Source: Thermodesulfobacteriota bacterium (GTDB lineage: Bacteria; Desulfobacterota; BSN033; WVXP01; G020346125). From it: a DNA stretch of 34,854 nt. Shown piece after piece: positions 1-7,704 of the stretch. The DNA lies in the NCBI GenBank assembly GCA_030145085.1, contig JAQYWG010000006.1, forward strand, positions 3,043-37,896, written 5' to 3'. Both the position numbers and the translations under genes were made by a program. Each line of letters starts with the position of its first letter. The stretch's first letter is position 1. The notes under the pieces are model-generated. The model was not told where the DNA came from. It did not search any database and saw nothing but the letters and a program-made list of their open reading frames with translations.

Positions 1-1228
1 CCGGGGAAGGATAATACCATTCCTGGGTGAAGGTGAATACGACCCCCTTTCGAGCGAGTTTCATATTCTCAAACTGATCCTTCCTTCGACAGTTGGGGCA
101 AACCCGTAACGCCAAGGTGGTGATATATCCGCAATTCTTGCATTTTCCCCCCAAGAGCCGCGAAAATCGGTCCCTTTCCCTAAAGAGTGCCGCTGTTGAC
201 GAATAATAGTCCTGGGATTCCGCCTCAAAAGTCTTTTTGAAGGCCAGATATTTCGTATAGCTTGATATCAATTCCTTCCGATCTAGGAGGACTGTAAAAT
301 CATCCCTTTCCTGAAAGGCCGGCAAGGCATCGGTAGCCTCGAAGATGAGAATATCGCTCCCGTCACCATAGCTTGCCAGGAGAATCTTATCTCCGGGCTT
401 GACCCCGCCCAAAGCCGCCACGAGCATTACGAAGGGGTGGGCCGTCCCGAGGGAACCGGTAAAGCCAAGGAGAGGATCCTGCACCTGGGTCTCCCCATCG
501 AACCCAAACTTCCTCATGAGGGCCTGGTGGCTCCTGAGGTCAGGTGTATCCACCACGACCTTGGCGAAATCAGCGGGCTTATACTGGGTTTTTCTCAGGA
601 TATTCCCTATGGACGCCTCCATGATGCGGGCGTAGCCCATCACCTGGGGAAACCGGATATCCTCGTATTTCATGTAGCGGTCATCCGCCCGGCGCCAGAA
701 GTGGGTGAGCCCATCGGAGTAACAGTAGTGGTGGAGAAGGTCCAAGATGACATTCTCCTTCCCAATGGCCAGTGCTGCAGCGCCATCCCCCCATGTTGCC
801 TCGTTTGGGCCACCGGGTATTTCAAGCCGGCCACAATCCGACGCTACCACAAGGGCACTCTCACGGGAACCCGCCTTCACGGTCTCCATGGCGGATAGAA
901 GGGCGCTCGTTCCTGCCCTGGTGGAATTTCCGATATCGAGGGTGCGGGCTTCTGGGGAAAGGTTAAGGATCATGGCCATTTCCGTTGAGGTCAACTTTTC
1001 CCTATAGGGAGAGGTAGTGGAAGCGAAGTACAGGGCCTCCGCCTTTTCGATGGCATCTCCCGAAAGGCAGTTATATACTGCGGAGAGGCCCATGGTTAGA
1101 CTATCCTCGTCAAAGGAACCGACGGCCTTCTCCCCTCGACCGCCGGGCTTCCCCCAGGCCTCGTTAATCATCCTTGCCGTTAACCGATATCGCGGGAGGT
1201 AGGCCCCGTAAGCCGTTATTCCGGTCAT
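1..1228 (-). CDS. HMG-CoA synthase-like protein fused to zinc-ribbon/OB-fold (DUF35) domain, C-terminus cut by window edge
   Basis: This gene is missing from the ORF track because it runs off the left edge. I read 409 codons from ATG 1228 without a stop. A strong AGGAGGT lies five bases before the start. Residues 1 to about 320 follow the thiolase-fold HMG-CoA synthase/ketoacyl synthase III pattern (TWGDGAAAL, GTAHPFVML). Residues 360-385 form a zinc ribbon with C363, C366, C377 and C380, followed by the start of an OB-fold (GVVFTFTQEW). The position of the catalytic Cys of archaeal HMG-CoA synthases (C in CKAGT) is T103 here (STRAGTSALL), so classical HMG-CoA synthesis is doubtful. Free-standing DUF35 proteins usually partner thiolase-like enzymes. 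It starts 57 bp after the mutase large subunit and is probably cotranscribed with it. The role is inferred to be acyl-CoA condensation or cleavage; the substrate is unknown. Confidence 0.82.
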   Translation of the reverse strand, partial: MTGITAYGAYLPRYRLTARMINEAWGKPGGRGEKAVGSFDEDSLTMGLSAVYNCLSGDAIEKAEALYFASTTSPYREKLTSTEMAMILNLSPEARTLDIGNSTRAGTSALLSAMETVKAGSRESALVVASDCGRLEIPGGPNEATWGDGAAALAIGKENVILDLLHHYCYSDGLTHFWRRADDRYMKYEDIRFPQVMGYARIMEASIGNILRKTQYKPADFAKVVVDTPDLRSHQALMRKFGFDGETQVQDPLLGFTGSLGTAHPFVMLVAALGGVKPGDKILLASYGDGSDILIFEATDALPAFQERDDFTVLLDRKELISSYTKYLAFKKTFEAESQDYYSSTAALFRERDRFSRLLGGKCKNCGYITTLALRVCPNCRRKDQFENMKLARKGVVFTFTQEWYYPSP

Positions 1229-1285
1229 CTCTTACCTCCTTCCGCCGCTTCACCGTGTTCCGGGGGTATCCCATACCCGTGCGCG

Positions 1286-2911
1286 CTAAAAAATTCTTGG
1301 TTCCTTGAACTCCCCATACACCTCCTTGAATACCCGGGTCATTTCCCCCATGGTGGCATAAGCCCTGACCGATTCAAGGAGATAGGGCATGAGATTCTCC
1401 CCTTTTCTGGCAGCCCTTTCCAGATCCCTAAGGGTACTGACAACTTTTCTCTTGTCCCTTGTTCTGCGGACCTCATTGAGGGAGGTTATCTGCGCCTCTG
1501 CTGCTGCAGGCTTATATTCATGCAGCTGAACCTCTTCTTCGTCCTCTCCTTCGCTGTAGATGTTCACCCCTACCTTATGAACCTCTCCCTCTTGGAGAGC
1601 CTTTTCATAGAGGTAGGCCTGCTTGGCCACTTCTCGCTGGATATAGCCCATCTCCACAGCGTGGGCCATCCCCCCCATTTTTTCAACCTTCTGCATCTCC
1701 TCGGTTATCCTCTCCTCCATCTGGTTGGTAAGGGATTCTACATAATAAGATCCTCCCAGGGGATCCACCGTATCCCTCAGGCCCATCTCCTCCTGCAGGA
1801 TTTGCATGGTTCGAAGGGAAATGATGGCAGCTTGAGGTGTTGGAATCGTGTAGGCCTCGTCATAGGAACAGAGGGCCATGGTTTGGGTTCCGCTGAGGGC
1901 CGAAATGAGGGCGTAATAAGCCCCTCTGGCGATGTTGTTCAATGGCTGTTGTTTCGTCAGTCCTCCGCCGCCTCCCCCAAAGAGCCCCCGCAACCACATG
2001 GACCTAGGATTTTTGGCCTTGTATCGCTCCTTCAGCAACTTAGCCCAGAGCCTCCGGGCAGCCCTGAACTTTCCTACCTGTTCGAAGATATTTCCGAAAA
2101 TATCGAGGTTGAAGGAAATCCTGGGGGCAAAATCATCGATGTCCATCCCCCTTTGGAGCACATGGTCGATATAGGTCATGGCGATCTCGAAGGCATAGGC
2201 GATCTCTTGAGCCGGGGTGCATCCAGATTCCCGCATGTGGTACCCACAAACGCTCACAGGGTTTGTCCTGGGCATAACCTTTGCGGAGTATTCGATAGTA
2301 TCGCCGATGAGGCGAATGGATGGTCCCACGGGAAAGATCCAGTTTCCCCTGCTAACCATCTCCTTCAGGATATCATTCTGAGGGGTAGCGCTAACTTTGT
2401 CCAAGGCAAACCCATACTTTTCCGCCGTGGCCTGGAACATGGCGAGGATGATGCTGGCAACGGCGTTAATGGTCAATCCGGTACCGATTTTATCGAGGGG
2501 TATATCGGCAAAGGCAATCTCGAAATCCCGCAGGGTATCCACGGCCATGCCGACGCGACCCACCTCTCCTTCGGCAAGGGGATCATTGGAATCCAAGCCC
2601 AATTGGGTGGGCAGGTCGAAGGCTACGTTCAACCCCGTCTGACCATGAGCGATGAGCAATTTGAACCGCTCATTGGTCTCATAGGGGGTGCCAAAGCCGG
2701 AATACTGGCGCATTGTCCAAGGACGCATCCTGTACATACCTGGATGAATACCCCTAGTGAATGGATACTCCCCGGGATTGCCCAAATCCCTTCTATAGTC
2801 GAGGTCCGCAAGGTCCTCCGGCCCGTACACCGGCTTCACCTTCACCCCTGACTGGAGGGTGACTTCCTCTATTTCCCCCCTCTCATTCTTGACATAGGTA
2901 GCGCCGCCCAT
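1286..2911 (-). CDS. Coenzyme-B12-dependent acyl-CoA mutase, large (catalytic) subunit, methylmalonyl-CoA mutase family
   Basis: 541 aa, the length of the catalytic TIM-barrel subunit of split mutases; the B12-binding domain is the separate upstream gene. It interconverts branched and linear acyl-CoAs by a radical mechanism. Y70 (TMRQYSGFGT), R188 (KEMVSRGNW) and H225 (CGYHMRES) sit at the same mutual spacing (118 and 37) as Tyr89, Arg207 and His244 of Propionibacterium methylmalonyl-CoA mutase. This argues for a carboxylated substrate such as methylmalonyl-CoA rather than isobutyryl- or 2-hydroxyisobutyryl-CoA. The oddity is the loop just before LTKQQPLNN. Most mutases read HCQTSG or similar there; this one reads LFGGGGGG (residues 310-317). 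I checked the codons (mixed GGG/GGA/GGC), so it is not a frame artefact. ATG 2911 has GGAGG nine bases upstream. The B12 subunit lies 61 bp upstream. Substrate is not certain. Confidence 0.92.
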   Translation of the reverse strand: MGGATYVKNERGEIEEVTLQSGVKVKPVYGPEDLADLDYRRDLGNPGEYPFTRGIHPGMYRMRPWTMRQYSGFGTPYETNERFKLLIAHGQTGLNVAFDLPTQLGLDSNDPLAEGEVGRVGMAVDTLRDFEIAFADIPLDKIGTGLTINAVASIILAMFQATAEKYGFALDKVSATPQNDILKEMVSRGNWIFPVGPSIRLIGDTIEYSAKVMPRTNPVSVCGYHMRESGCTPAQEIAYAFEIAMTYIDHVLQRGMDIDDFAPRISFNLDIFGNIFEQVGKFRAARRLWAKLLKERYKAKNPRSMWLRGLFGGGGGGLTKQQPLNNIARGAYYALISALSGTQTMALCSYDEAYTIPTPQAAIISLRTMQILQEEMGLRDTVDPLGGSYYVESLTNQMEERITEEMQKVEKMGGMAHAVEMGYIQREVAKQAYLYEKALQEGEVHKVGVNIYSEGEDEEEVQLHEYKPAAAEAQITSLNEVRRTRDKRKVVSTLRDLERAARKGENLMPYLLESVRAYATMGEMTRVFKEVYGEFKEPRIF

Positions 2912-2972
2912 GGTAACGATCCTCCCTCCATTACCTCCCTGAACCTTCCATCACCGCCCGTTGAAGGTAATT

Positions 2973-3371
2973 CTATTTCACGTTCTCACGAATAAATCGG
3001 ATAAATTCCTCAAAGTTTGTGCCTCCGGGAAATACCCCCCCTATTCCCATATCTCTCAATTTTTGGACATCCCTTTTCGGGATAACCCCTCCGACGACGA
3101 CCATGATATGGGATAGATTTTCTTCCCCCAGTCTCCGCATCAATTTCTCACAGAGGGGGATGTGGGCCCCGGAGAGAATGGATAGACCTATAACATCCGC
3201 ATCCTCTTGGATGGCAGCGTTGACGATTTGATCTATGGTTTGGTGCAAGCCCGTATAGACTACTTCCATTCCGGCGTCCCTCAGTGCCTGGGCAACCATT
3301 TTAGCTCCCTTGTCGTGTCCATCGAGCCCGGGTTTGGCTACCAGTACCCTTATCCTCTTTCCCTTCACCAA
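2973..3371 (-). CDS. Acyl-CoA mutase small subunit, cobalamin-binding
   Basis: 132 aa, a complete stand-alone B12-binding Rossmann domain as in split methylmalonyl-CoA mutases. The DxHxxG motif is present as D17-G-H19-D-K-G22, where His19 should be the lower axial ligand to cobalt. The SILSG and VVVGGVIP segments that line the nucleotide loop follow. The ORF starts with TTG at 3371, and a GTG is the very next codon; GGGAGGGGG just upstream can serve either. It is the first gene of a minus-strand operon with the catalytic subunit and the HMG-CoA-synthase-like gene, driven by the promoter at 3480-3509. No epimerase or MeaB/ArgK chaperone gene is visible in the window. Confidence 0.93.
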   Translation of the reverse strand: MVKGKRIRVLVAKPGLDGHDKGAKMVAQALRDAGMEVVYTGLHQTIDQIVNAAIQEDADVIGLSILSGAHIPLCEKLMRRLGEENLSHIMVVVGGVIPKRDVQKLRDMGIGGVFPGGTNFEEFIRFIRENVK

Positions 3372-3834
3372 AACCCCCTCCCATCGCTCAGACGGTCCCC
3401 TTCTCGAACCCCCTCAGGACGATCTCCTTTCCCCTCAGGATGTGCTCCCTTACCAATCTCTATCCAAAAAACCGCCTCCACTATACGAATAGGACAACCC
3501 CACTGTCAAGGAGATTTTGGTCTGAAGATCCCTCCCTTTTATGGGAAGTATTTTTGTAACTTGTTGATTATATAGGAACTCAGGGGCTTTGACCCAACTG
3601 GAAGACTCGAATGGTAGGGTAAGAAGAAAAACAAAAATCCTGTTGTTTCCGATTTTGATGCCCATTATTCCACTATTGCAACAATCCATCATTCCAATTC
3701 CCCAAAAGATTACGCTCAGGGACAACGGGATTCCCCAGAACATCAGAAATTCCAGTCCCGATACTGTTGACATGCCAGGTTCGTTATGATAGGGGGGATT
3801 GTAAGAAACGGATACACTTAACGGAGGATTTGCC
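3372..3834. other. Divergent intergenic region between mutase operon and hydroxyacyl-CoA dehydrogenase
   Basis: 463 bp without a convincing gene. The minus side holds the mutase-operon promoter. Its leader contains a possible 22-codon ORF (TTG 3456 to TGA 3388, ending RGFEKGTV), for which I see no good ribosome site. On the plus side a TTGACA at 3767-3772 lies upstream of the dehydrogenase, but no good -10 sits at normal spacing. The 128-aa minus ORF at 3450-3836 and the 66-aa plus ORF have low-complexity, non-protein-like composition, and I do not call them genes. Confidence 0.6.
3480..3509 (-). promoter_or_regulatory. Sigma70-type promoter of the mutase operon
   Basis: On the minus strand TTGACA (3509-3504) and TATAGT (3485-3480) are separated by 18 bp. 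The -35 is perfect and the -10 matches 5 of 6. Transcription would begin near 3473, giving a leader of about 100 nt before the small-subunit start. Confidence 0.65.
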
Positions 3835-4689
3835 ATGACTATTCGGAAAATCGGCGTAGTAGGTGCGGGGACTATGGGCAGCGGGATTGTTCAGGTGGCG
3901 GCTCAAATTGGGTGTAATGTGCTTATGCAGGATGTCGCGGATGAGTTCGTGCAAAAAGGGCTGGACGCCATTGACAAGTTTCTCACTAAAGGCATCGAGA
4001 GAGGGAAGGTTACCGAGGGGCAGAAGAGGGAGGTGTTGGGCAGAATCAAGGGGACGACTCAGATCGAGGAATTGAAGGATGCCGACTTCATTATCGAGGC
4101 TGTCCTCGAGGATTTAAAGATTAAACAAGACGTCTTTGAGAAACTTGACGCCCTCGTTGCCCCTGAGGTCATCATCTGTACCAACACCTCTTCCATCTCC
4201 ATCACCGAAATGGCCTCGGCTACCAAACGCCCGGACAAGGTTGCCGGAATGCATTTCTTCAATCCCGCTCAGCTCATGAGGCTCGTGGAGGTTATTCGAG
4301 GTCACTATAGCTCCGATGAGACCATTAAGACCGTTATCGATTTGGCGAAGAAGATGGGAAAAGAACCTATTGAGGTCAAAAAGGATTCCCCGGGCTTTGT
4401 GGTTAATCGTATTATGATTCCCCACTTCATCGAGGCCATTAAAATCGTGGAGGAGGGCATTGCCACGGCCGAAGATGTCGATAAAGCGGTCAAATTGGGA
4501 TTAAACTACCCCATGGGCCCCTTTGAACTGATGGACTTAACCGGCAACGATATCGGTTACCATGTAATGGAGTATCTCCACAGGGAGCTCACCAAGGAAT
4601 TGAAATGGTCCTCACCTAGCTTGCTCAAGACCCTCATCAGGGCCGGCCGCTTGGGAAGGAAAACGGGGGGTGGGTGGTACGACTACTGA
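3835..4689 (+). CDS. hbd: 3-hydroxyacyl-CoA (3-hydroxybutyryl-CoA) dehydrogenase
   Basis: 284 aa, the normal length of the short monofunctional enzyme that oxidises (S)-3-hydroxyacyl-CoA to 3-ketoacyl-CoA with NAD(P), or the reverse. The N-terminal Rossmann fold has GAGTMGSG at residues 10-17. The catalytic set is visible: S119 (NTSSIS), H140 in the HFFNP signature, E152 and N191 (GFVVNRI). The helical C-terminal domain carries GLNYPMGPFELMDLTG and ends in the typical GRKTGGGWYDY. ATG 3835 is preceded by CGGAGG at good spacing. It is transcribed away from the mutase operon and may serve the same acyl-CoA pathway, or butyrate/beta-oxidation chemistry in general. It converges on uvrA with only 16 bp between stop codons. 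Confidence 0.95.
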   Translation: MTIRKIGVVGAGTMGSGIVQVAAQIGCNVLMQDVADEFVQKGLDAIDKFLTKGIERGKVTEGQKREVLGRIKGTTQIEELKDADFIIEAVLEDLKIKQDVFEKLDALVAPEVIICTNTSSISITEMASATKRPDKVAGMHFFNPAQLMRLVEVIRGHYSSDETIKTVIDLAKKMGKEPIEVKKDSPGFVVNRIMIPHFIEAIKIVEEGIATAEDVDKAVKLGLNYPMGPFELMDLTGNDIGYHVMEYLHRELTKELKWSSPSLLKTLIRAGRLGRKTGGGWYDY

Positions 4690-4705
4690 GGACAAAAAGC
4701 TCACT

Positions 4706-7444
4706 TCATGACGACAAAAATTTCCGCCTGAGGAATTGACCCGTATGTGACTGCTCGCAGGCCATCACTTCGTCTATCCCTCCGGAGACCACAACCCTTC
4801 CTCCGTTGTCTCCTCCTTCCGGGCCAAGGTCAATAATATAGTCCGCATGGAAGATCAAATCTAAGTTGTGTTCGATTATGACCAGGGAGTGACCCTGATC
4901 CAACAGTCTGTTGAAGGTTTTGAGCAACGAGTCGATATCCGCGAGGTGGAGCCCGGTTGTGGGTTCGTCGAAGATAAACAGGTTCTGGGATTTCTCGGCA
5001 TTGGCGATATAATGGGCCAACTTCAGCCTCTGTGCCTCGCCCCCGCTGAGGGTGCTGGTAGGTTGCCCAAGGGTCAGGTACCCTAGTCCCACGCCCGCAA
5101 AGACCCGGAGCTTCGAGGCAATCTTCTCATTATCGCGGAAGGATTCAAGGGCCTCATCGACGGTCATATTAAGGACGTCATGAATGGTTTTATCCCGATA
5201 GCGGATTTTGAGGATGTCTGGGTGGAAACGTTTCCCTTGGCACTGCTCACATGTTACCGCGACGTCCTCCAAGAATTGCATGTCCAGGATGACCATTCCC
5301 GCCCCTTTACAGCTTTCACACCTCCCCCCCGGAACGTTGAAGGAAAAATGCCCCGCTCTTAAGCCAGCCCTTCTGGCCGCCCTGGTATTGGCAAAGAGGT
5401 TTCGGATCTCCCCAAAGGCTCCGATGTAGGTTGCGGAGTTGGATCTGAGGCTCTTGCCAATCGGCGATTGGTCGACCATGATGATATCCTTAACCTGGTT
5501 GAACCCTTCAATGGCGTCGAAGGCACCCTTTTCGTACCTGCCGTCATTGAGGCCTTTGACTCCCGCGTAAAGGATGTTATTGACCAGGGTTGTCTTCCCG
5601 GCACCCGAGACCCCCGTTACACAGACCATTACCCTTAGAGGAATCGTAACATCCATATTTTTCAAATTATTCTCCCTGGCGTTGCGGATATGGATAAATT
5701 CCGTGGGCTTCCGTACGGGCGGTTTATTTGAGAGGCTTCTCCTCCGCCTCAAATACTGGGCGGTTTTCGACTTCTCCTGTCTTAAGAGTTTCCGGTAATT
5801 TCCCTGAAACATCAGGGCTCCGCCATTTCTCCCGGCTCCAGGGCCCAAGTCGAGGATCTCATCGGATTCCCGGATGATATCCGAGTCGTGTTCCACGACG
5901 ACGATGGTATTGCCCCCATCCCGCAGGCTCTTGAGGACCTCCAAGAGCCTCCAGTTGTCCCGGGCATGAAGCCCTATGCTCGGTTCGTCCAGTACATAGA
6001 GTGTATCCGTGAGGGCGCTCCCGAGGGCCCTGGCGAGGCTAATCCTTTGGAACTCCCCGCTGCTTAAGGTCCGGGTCTGCCGGTGAAGGGTGATGTAACC
6101 CAATCCTACATGGTAGAGGTATCGGATCCGATTTCGAATCTCCTTGAGGATTCTCCCCGCGACCTCCCCCTTCAACGGATCCAGCTTCAGCATCGTAAAG
6201 AAGTCGTGAAGATCTTCAATGCTCATGTGGCAGAGTTCTGCAATGTTCTTATCGGAAATTCGGACATTCAGGGCGTCCTCCCTCAGACGGGTCCCGTGGC
6301 ATTGTTCACACGTCGTGTAGGCCCGGTATTTGCTGAGAAAAACTCTCACATGGACCTTGTACCGTTTGGTCTCCATCCACTGAAAGAAATCATCGATTAC
6401 AGATATAACCACATCCTGTTGCTTTCGGGACAACTGGCTGAAAGGCTTTCCCATCGGTACCCGGTTTTTCCGACACCTTTCCCAAAGATAATCGTAGCCT
6501 TCACAATAGGCGGGCGAGTTCCACGGGGCAATGGGCCTCTCCTTGAGGGCCTTCCCCTTATCGGGGATAACCTTTTCCAAATCAACACCGATGACCCTGC
6601 CGAACCCCTGACAGGCAGGGCATGCCCCCAATGGGTTATTGAAGGAAAAGAGCAGTGGCTCCGGCTTGGGAAATTTCCTGTTGCACCGGTTGCAGACGAA
6701 TGCCTGGTTGAATCTGACTACTACCCCCTGTTCCCCAACTACTTCGGCCACTCCCTTTCCCTGGACAAAGGCGTTTTGCAAAGCTTCGGCCAACCGCCCT
6801 TCATCTCCCTTCTTGACCGCAACACGATCAATCAGGAGGCGAATAGACCCCTCGGCCTTCAATTCATCGACGGATAATGAGGTAATATCCCCCACCCCGC
6901 CTTCATCAAAGATCCTGAAAAAGCCACCCTTGGCCAGTTGCTTCATCTCAACAGCAGGGTCGCACCCTTTTTTGATCTCCCGCGGGGAGATGATGTGGAC
7001 TCGCTGATTCTCGAATCGGTCGATAATCCGCTGAACCGATGTGGGGATAGTGTCGGAAGAAATCGTTTCTCGACAATCGGGACAGGTGGTATCGCCTATT
7101 TTGGCAAAAAGGAGCCGAAGATAGTCGTACAGCTCCGAGGCCGTCCCCACCGTAGATCGGGCGTTCTTTACCGTATTCCGCTGCTCGATTGCAATTGCTG
7201 GTGGAACACCCACAATGGCGTCCACATCGGGACGATCCATCTTCTCCAGAAATTGCCTGGCGTAGGTGGAGAGGGATTCGACATACCTCCTCTGTCCCTC
7301 GGCGAACAGGGTATCAAAGGCCAGGGTGGACTTCCCCGACCCCGAGACTCCCGTTATTACCGTGATCTTTCCCCGAGGGATCTCGCAATGAATGTCCTTT
7401 AAGTTATGGGATCGGGCCCCGATGACCCGAATAGATCTCTCCAC
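4706..7444 (-). CDS. uvrA: UvrA family excinuclease ABC subunit A
   Basis: DNA-damage recognition ATPase of nucleotide excision repair. It has two ABC modules: Walker A GVSGSGKST at residues 32-40 and GVSGAGKTT in the second half; signatures SSGEFQRISLA and LSGGEAQRLKLA; Walker B LYVLDEPSIGLH and LFIFDEPTTGLH. Zinc-module cysteines are present (CNRC...CPAC and CESC...CEQC). The region between Walker A and the first zinc module is of ordinary length, so the UvrB-binding domain appears retained. I start at GTG 7444, giving MERSIRVIGARSHNL, which matches the family N-terminus. The track's TTG at 7507 adds 21 residues unlike UvrA and would overlap the candidate -10 at 7510-7515. It is 912 aa, slightly short for UvrA. 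No uvrB or uvrC is nearby, so a UvrA paralogue is possible. Confidence 0.93.
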   Translation of the reverse strand: MERSIRVIGARSHNLKDIHCEIPRGKITVITGVSGSGKSTLAFDTLFAEGQRRYVESLSTYARQFLEKMDRPDVDAIVGVPPAIAIEQRNTVKNARSTVGTASELYDYLRLLFAKIGDTTCPDCRETISSDTIPTSVQRIIDRFENQRVHIISPREIKKGCDPAVEMKQLAKGGFFRIFDEGGVGDITSLSVDELKAEGSIRLLIDRVAVKKGDEGRLAEALQNAFVQGKGVAEVVGEQGVVVRFNQAFVCNRCNRKFPKPEPLLFSFNNPLGACPACQGFGRVIGVDLEKVIPDKGKALKERPIAPWNSPAYCEGYDYLWERCRKNRVPMGKPFSQLSRKQQDVVISVIDDFFQWMETKRYKVHVRVFLSKYRAYTTCEQCHGTRLREDALNVRISDKNIAELCHMSIEDLHDFFTMLKLDPLKGEVAGRILKEIRNRIRYLYHVGLGYITLHRQTRTLSSGEFQRISLARALGSALTDTLYVLDEPSIGLHARDNWRLLEVLKSLRDGGNTIVVVEHDSDIIRESDEILDLGPGAGRNGGALMFQGNYRKLLRQEKSKTAQYLRRRRSLSNKPPVRKPTEFIHIRNARENNLKNMDVTIPLRVMVCVTGVSGAGKTTLVNNILYAGVKGLNDGRYEKGAFDAIEGFNQVKDIIMVDQSPIGKSLRSNSATYIGAFGEIRNLFANTRAARRAGLRAGHFSFNVPGGRCESCKGAGMVILDMQFLEDVAVTCEQCQGKRFHPDILKIRYRDKTIHDVLNMTVDEALESFRDNEKIASKLRVFAGVGLGYLTLGQPTSTLSGGEAQRLKLAHYIANAEKSQNLFIFDEPTTGLHLADIDSLLKTFNRLLDQGHSLVIIEHNLDLIFHADYIIDLGPEGGDNGGRVVVSGGIDEVMACEQSHTGQFLRRKFLSS

Positions 7445-7509
7445 AACGGCCTTCCATCCCCTGAATCTCTCGACGAGCTTCACAATGGGGTTCTTGGGGA
7501 ACGTCAATA

Positions 7510-7537
7510 ATTATACCACGAAAAAGCCCTCAGTCCA
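7510..7537 (-). promoter_or_regulatory. Candidate uvrA promoter
   Basis: Minus-strand TGGACT (7537-7532, 4 of 6) and a perfect TATAAT (7515-7510) lie 16 bp apart. The predicted transcription start falls after the TTG at 7507, which supports initiating uvrA at GTG 7444. No LexA-type box (CTG-N10-CAG) was recognised by eye. Confidence 0.4.
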
Positions 7538-7563
7538 TTTTCCCCTTGATGTCCAAAGCGGTT

Positions 7564-7569
7564 TATAAT
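7564..7569 (+). promoter_or_regulatory. Possible -10 element for the MFS gene
   Basis: A perfect TATAAT lies on the plus strand 135 bp upstream of the transporter. There is no good -35 hexamer at 16-18 bp, so it is only a weak candidate. The 7445-7704 stretch holds this element, the uvrA promoter and the inverted repeat at 7638-7657, and no gene I can support. Confidence 0.25.
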
Positions 7570-7637
7570 ACCTTATCGGGGCCCATGGAAACATCGATCC
7601 TCGCAAATCACCACGGGGGGAAGCCTGTCTTCTAAAA

Positions 7638-7657
7638 TGGTCTTCCTTCGAAGACCA
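7638..7657. repeat. Perfect inverted repeat upstream of the MFS gene (operator or leader hairpin)
   Basis: TGGTCTTC-cttc-GAAGACCA has perfect 8-bp arms around a 4-nt loop. It lies 47 bp before the transporter start and downstream of the candidate -10. Outer AAGCC (7621-7625) and GGCTT (7662-7666) could extend the stem, and TTTTCT follows. It could be a dimeric repressor's operator or an RNA hairpin in the leader. No regulator gene is adjacent. Confidence 0.45.
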
Positions 7658-7704
7658 CATGGGCTTTTCTCCAGAATTCACGCATCGCGAAGGGCTGGAC
7701 CCGC

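Noticed and set aside
1520-2851. 443-aa plus-strand ORF antisense to the mutase large subunit
   Set aside because: Long antisense frame of a highly conserved gene; its translation is not protein-like and it has no ribosome site.
3450-3836. 128-aa minus-strand ORF in the divergent intergenic region
   Set aside because: Low-complexity Ile/Ser/Pro-rich translation, overlaps promoter elements and the hbd start; no domain recognised.
6083-6877. 264-aa plus-strand ORF inside uvrA
   Set aside because: Shadow of uvrA on the opposite strand; no independent support.
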